64,000 nucleotides of DNA from positions 1-64,000 of the forward strand of contig CAWBVI010000002.1 in assembly GCA_963792205.1 (NCBI GenBank). Direction: 5' to 3'. Source of the DNA: DATDAH01 sp963792205 (GTDB taxonomy: Bacteria > Actinomycetota > Acidimicrobiia > Acidimicrobiales > DATDAH01). The translations under genes and the position numbers were made by a program. The notes under the pieces were generated by a model that saw only the letters and a program-made list of their open reading frames with translations, made no database searches and was not told the origin of the DNA. Positions 60,393 to 64,000 of the stretch are shown piece after piece (positions within the stretch are counted from its first letter, which is position 1; each line of letters starts with the position of its first letter).

Positions 60393-61302
60393 ATGAGCCA
60401 GCACCGCTTCGACGGGCGGGTGGCGGTCGTCACCGGCGCCGGTCGGGGCATCGGCCGGGCCTACGCCCGCCTGCTGGCCGAGCGGGGGGCGAACGTGGTC
60501 GTCAACGACCTGGGCGGCTCGATGGCGGGTGAGGGGAGCGACGCCGGGCCGGCGGCGGCTGTCGCGGCCGAGATCGTGGCTGACGGCGGCGTTGCCATCG
60601 CCGACATCAGCGACGTGGCGACCGATCGGCGGGGGCCAGGCGCTCGTCGACGCGGCCATCGAGCGAGTTCGGGCGTATCGACGTCCTGGTCAACAACGCC
60701 GGCATCATCCGCTGGGCCGAGCTTCCCGGACGCCGACGCCGACAACCTCGAGCGGCACCTCGCCGTGCACGTCGGCGGCTCGTTCAACACCACCCGGGCC
60801 GCGTGGCCCCACATGGTCGACCAGGGCTACGGCCGCGTGGTCATGACGACGTCGTCCGGGGATGTTCGGGCTGGCCGAAGAACCACGCCTACGCCACCGC
60901 CAAGGCGGGCGTCATCGGGCTCGACCCGCAGCCTGACGATCGCCGGCGCCGCGCCACGGCATCAAGGTCAACCTCATCGCCCCGGCGGCCATGACCCGCA
61001 TGGCCGGCGCCGACGCGGACGAGGACGAGCCCGCGACGATGGCGCCCGAGCTGGTCGCGCCGATGGTCGCCTTCCTCGCCCACGAGGACTGCCCGGTCAC
61101 CGGCGAGATCTACGTCGCCGGCGCCGGCCGCTTCGCCCGCCTCTTCATCGCCTCGACGCCGGGCCACCTCCAGCTCCGAGCCCACGGTCGAGGACGTCGC
61201 CGAGCACTGGGCCGCCGATCAACGACGAGACCGGTTACTACCGTCCCCGCCGACCTCATGGACTGGTCCACCACCTTCACCGCCCACCTCCGCGACGGCT
61301 GA
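60393..61302 (+). CDS. short-chain dehydrogenase (MFE-2-like, FabG type), heavily frameshifted
   Basis: About 300 residues spread over three frames with at least six breaks between 60620 and 61240. Parts seen: RFDGRVAVVTGAGRGIGRAY, NVVVNDLGGSMAGEGSDAGP (the NDLGG motif of peroxisomal-type 3-hydroxyacyl-CoA dehydrogenases), ERHLAVHVGGSFNTTRAAWP, PHMVDQGYGRVVMTTSSG, APELVAPMVAFLAHEDCPVT and GEIYVAGAGRFARLFIAST. The whole fold is present, so the breaks probably come from sequence error in GC-rich runs. It would act on hydroxyacyl-CoA. Confidence 0.8.
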
Positions 61303-61304
61303 CC

Positions 61305-62063
61305 GTGGACGACGTCGTGCAGGCGCTTGCGGACCAGCAGGGGGAGCTGCGGACGTTCGTCGACGATCGCGCCGAAGCGGAGCTGCTGCGGCCGACCCGG
61401 TGCGACGGGTGGACGGCCGTCGACGTCCTGCTCCACCTGGCGCAGACCAACGAGGCCGCGGTGGCGAGCGTCGAGGGGCGACTCGACAGCTTCCTGCTCG
61501 GCGGGATCGACGGTGCTTCCGTGAGCGACGTGGACGAGCTCGCCGACCGGGCGGTCGCATCGGAACGGGATCGCCCGCCATCGGAGATCCGCGACCGGTG
61601 GCAGCGGAGCGCCGACGCGCAGGTCGACGCCTTCGAGCGGTGCGATCCCCAGAAGAGGGTCCTGTGGGTGGCCGGCGACATGGCCGCCCGCACGCTCGCC
61701 TCCACGCGCCTGTCGGAGAGCTGGATCCACACCGTCGACGTGGCCTCGGCGTACGGGGAGCGGCCGGCACCCACCGAACGCCTCTGGCACATCGCGCGGC
61801 TGGCCTGGCGGACGGTGCCGTACGCGTACGCACGGGCCGGCCGTGTGCCTGCTGCTGCCGTGGCGTTCGAACTGACCGCGCCGGACGACACGGTTTGGTC
61901 GTTCCGCTCACCCGAGGCGACGGGACCCGTCACCGTCGTGCGCGGACCGGCGAGCGATCTGTGCGAGGTCGCCGGCCAGCGGGCGGACGCGTCGACGACC
62001 GGTCTCACGGCCGAGGGTCCGGACGAGGCCGACGTCCTCGACCTGGTCCGCACCTTCGCCTGA
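61305..62063 (+). CDS. mycothiol-dependent maleylpyruvate isomerase-like (DinB fold) protein
   Basis: A 252-residue protein: CDGWTAVDVLLHLAQTNEAA (metal-ligand His in the first helix), VLWVAGDMAARTLASTRLSE, ESWIHTVDVASAYGERPAPT with the second His, and a C-terminal region ending ADVLDLVRTFA. This arrangement fits the MDMPI family, TIGR03084-type, where mycothiol replaces glutathione. The start GTG 61305 lies two bases after the SDR stop, so both are in one transcript. The reaction, isomerisation or thiol transfer on an unsaturated acid, is inferred. Confidence 0.82.
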   Translation: MDDVVQALADQQGELRTFVDDRAEAELLRPTRCDGWTAVDVLLHLAQTNEAAVASVEGRLDSFLLGGIDGASVSDVDELADRAVASERDRPPSEIRDRWQRSADAQVDAFERCDPQKRVLWVAGDMAARTLASTRLSESWIHTVDVASAYGERPAPTERLWHIARLAWRTVPYAYARAGRVPAAAVAFELTAPDDTVWSFRSPEATGPVTVVRGPASDLCEVAGQRADASTTGLTAEGPDEADVLDLVRTFA

Positions 62064-62093
62064 TGGCTGTCACACCCCCGGAGTAGATTGGAA

Positions 62094-62109
62094 ACGAACA
62101 TCAGTTCGT
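62094..62109 (+). promoter_or_regulatory. LexA (SOS) box
   Basis: ACGAACATCAGTTCGT has perfect six-base arms around ATCA and contains CGAAC-N4-GTTCG, the core of the actinobacterial LexA site TCGAAC-N4-GTTCGA. It lies 28 bases before the HNH gene start codon. Confidence 0.75.
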
Positions 62110-62136
62110 GACCTGATCCGAAGGGAGGTGCCCGGC

Positions 62137-63454
62137 ATGACCAGTGAGTTGGTCGATCTGGAGCACGCCCTGGACCTGGTGAACAAGGTCTGTTTCGCCG
62201 GCACCCCCTCCGGAGTGAAGGCCGAGGCGCTGGAGTCCTTCAACCGGCTGGCCAGCAAGTTCGAGGCCTTCGGGGCGCACGTGCTCACTGCGTTCGAAGC
62301 CACCCAGGAGCATCGGGCCGAGGGCCACACCTCGCCGATCGAGTGGCAGAAGCACCACTGCCGGGTCAAGGGCCCGGATGCGTCACGGCGCCGGCGCCTG
62401 GCTCGGCATCTCAAGTCCCTCCCACTCGTCGAGGAAGCCCTGGTCTCAGGCTTGATCACCGTGGAGCACGTCGAGGTGCTGGCCCGGGCCCAGCAGGTGG
62501 TGGGCGAGGAGATCTTCGGGCTCCTGGAGAAACCGCTGTTGGACGCGGCGATCGAGTCACGCTTCTCGGACTTCCTGCGCACCGTGGAGTACGCGGTGGT
62601 CCGGGCCCGGCCCTGGGATGCCGAGGATCGAGCCTCGCGGCAGCTGGAGGATCGCTACGGGTCCTCGTCTCGGACCTTCGGGGGTTCGGGCAAGGTGGAT
62701 GCGGGCATCGACCCCGTGGGGTTCACGACCTGGCAGGCAGAGCTCGAACGGCTCTGTCAGCACCTCCTGGAGGCGGACCGGGCCGAAGCCCGGGACCGCC
62801 TCGGCCGCGACCCGGTCGCCGCCGAGCTCCGGCGCACGGCCCGGCAGCGGCGCGCCGACGCCATGGTGCTGATGGCGGAACGTTCCGCCGCCTTTGGTGA
62901 CCAAGCCCTCGGCCCGTCCGGCTTCTGTGTGACGGTGCACGGTGACGCGGTGTTGGTGGCCTGCATCGTCGCCGCCCTGCGCCAGGCCCTGGCCGATGAG
63001 GACTACGACTTGGACCGCGGCCCTCGACGAGATCGAGCTCGGGACCGACAGCCTGCATGAGCTCGACGACGGCACCGTGGTGACGATCAACACCATCGTG
63101 CTGGCCCTGCTCACCGGCACGGTGAGCGGGATCCTCTATGACCCCGACGGCGAGGTCATCCGCTTGGGCAAGGAGCGCCGGCTGTTCAACCGGGCCCAGG
63201 CTCGAGCGCTGCGGGCCAAGTACCGGCGCTGCGCGCACCCCTACGGCTGTGACCGCAGCCATCCGTTCCTGCAATCCGATCACGTGGTCGAACACACCGA
63301 CGGCGGACCGACCGAGCTGACCAACGGCCAAGGCCTCGACGGCGGCCACAACATCTGGAAGACCAACCACAAACACGACCCGCCGCCAGACAACCCCGAC
63401 CGCAACCAACGAAGACTCCCGCCCCGCGTGGGGCCACCGTCGCCAACCCGATGA
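62137..63454 (+). CDS. DUF222 / HNH endonuclease family protein, frameshifted
   Basis: About 438 residues with one indel near 63020. The N-terminal DUF222 (13E12-repeat) region is ALDLVNKVCFAGTPSGVKAE, EWQKHHCRVKGPDASRRRRL and VEEALVSGLITVEHVEVLAR. The C-terminal HNH domain has RAKYRRCAHPYGCDRSHPFL, SDHVVEHTDGGPTEL (catalytic DH) and NIWKTNHKHD. AAGGGAGG precedes ATG 62137. Members of the 13E12 family in Mycobacterium tuberculosis are in the LexA regulon, in agreement with the SOS box here. DUF222 proteins occur in many copies per actinobacterial genome and their cut sites are unknown. Confidence 0.87.
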
Positions 63455-63471
63455 CCCGTTTCGGTGCTGGT

Positions 63472-64000
63472 TCAGGTCGGCCTATCGCGGAGCTCGCGCT
63501 TGAGGACCTTGCCGGAGGGGTTCCGCGGCAGCTCGTCGATGAACAGCACGTCCTTGGGGACCTTGAACTTGGCCAGCTGGCCGCGGCAGAGCTCGATCAG
63601 CTCCTCGGCCGCCGTCGTCCTCGGTTGACCACGACGTAGGCCACCGGGACCTCGCCCCAGCGCTCGTCGGGCCGTCCGACGACGGCGACCTCGACCACGG
63701 CCTCGTGCTCGTAGAGCACGCGCTCGATCTCGGAGCTGGCGATGTTCTCCCCGCCGGAGACGATCATGTCCTTGAGGCGGTCGACGATGTAGAGGTAGCC
63801 GTCGTCGTCGAGCACGCCGATGTCGCCGGTGTGGAACCAGCCGCCTGCGAACGCCTCCGCGGTGGCTTCGGGGTTGCGCCAGTAGCCCTTGAAGACCTTC
63901 GGCCCGCGGAGGACGACCTCGCCCTTCTCGCCGGCGGGCAGCGGAGTGCCGTCCTCGTCCCAGATGTCGAGCTCGAGGTACTGGCACACGCGCCCGCAAC
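63472..64000 (-). CDS. acyl-CoA synthetase (AMP-binding), C-terminal part, runs off the window, frameshifted
   Basis: Only the last 175 residues lie inside. TPLPAGEKGEVVLRGPKVFK, GYWRNPEATAEAFAGGWFHT, GDIGVLDDDGYLYIVDRLKD and MIVSGGENIASSEIERVL are the A8-A9 region of ANL enzymes. After an indel near 63620 the C-terminal lid continues to the catalytic Lys segment LPRNPSGKVLKRELRD. It activates a carboxylic acid to its CoA ester through an acyl-adenylate, a plausible first step for substrates handled by the neighbouring acyl-CoA dehydrogenase and SDR. Confidence 0.9.
   Translation of the reverse strand, partial: LRARVPVPRARHLGRGRHSAARRREGRGRPPRAEGLQGLLAQPRSHRGGVRRRLVPHRRHRRARRRRLPLHRRPPQGHDRLRRGEHRQLRDRARALRARGRGRGRRRRTARRALGRGPGGLRRGQPRTTAAEELIELCRGQLAKFKVPKDVLFIDELPRNPSGKVLKRELRDRPT

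Noticed and set aside
1..64000. CRISPR array, prophage or defence island
   Set aside because: No spaced direct repeats, cas genes, phage structural genes, transposases or integrases were seen on either strand; only the tRNA-end remnants hint at mobile DNA.

Overview
The window is high-GC DNA from an actinobacterium. Several families point that way: five probable coenzyme F420-dependent proteins (positions 3527, 20979, 35142, 47441, 49164), a mycothiol-dependent isomerase-type protein (61305), an MMPL transporter, LuxR-type ATPase regulators, an ECF sigma factor with a DGPF partner, a DUF2510 membrane protein and a DUF222/HNH endonuclease under an actinobacterial-type LexA box. An environmental member of the Acidimicrobiia would fit, but no marker gene here fixes the lineage. 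Many reading frames carry indels (about 30 in some 17 genes, including glucose-6-phosphate dehydrogenase). I read most of these as uncorrected sequencing or assembly errors, so interrupted genes are annotated over their whole length and the break is stated.

Left part, 1 to about 26.2 kb, looks like stacked accessory DNA. Four degenerate copies of a tRNA 3' half (about 4.5, 17.9, 25.8 and 26.1 kb), each followed by a similar GC-rich hairpin, sit between blocks of small regulator-plus-enzyme modules. Blocks 1-2 hold paralogous alpha/beta hydrolases, an MMPL and two MFS transporters, a pirin, a large LuxR regulator with a remnant of a second one, a DeoR/MFS pair and a PhoX-like secreted protein. 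Block 3 holds a DUF2510 protein and a run of repressor/target pairs (HxlR, TetR, ArsR) with clear palindromic operators, plus gene rubble.

Middle part, 26.2 to 47.4 kb, carries general metabolism and regulation: an AhpD-like protein and aldo/keto reductase, an ArsR-SRPBCC-DUF6069 operon, an ECF42-type sigma factor with its DGPF protein, a LuxR/NB-ARC regulator, a UBP zinc finger, an LLM oxidoreductase, YceI, an XRE regulator, an FtsX-type permease and a sulfotransferase. It ends with a carbon/redox block of GH15 glucanase, G6PD, NDH-2 and aldose epimerase.

Right part, 47.4 to 61.3 kb, is a coherent catabolic cluster: Ddn-like reductase, VOC protein, class II aldolase, LLM monooxygenase, two SDRs, a single-chain E1 alpha-beta dehydrogenase, acyl-CoA dehydrogenase, a Baeyer-Villiger monooxygenase, a DapB-fold dehydrogenase, a cyclase-type hydrolase, an amidohydrolase, a TetR repressor and a third SDR. 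Four divergent promoters in it carry the same 16-bp palindrome (consensus TGTACCGNNCGGTACA), one of them at the TetR gene itself, so the cluster is probably one regulon for breakdown of a cyclic carbonyl compound. A mycothiol-type isomerase protein, the SOS-controlled DUF222/HNH gene and the end of an acyl-CoA synthetase close the window.
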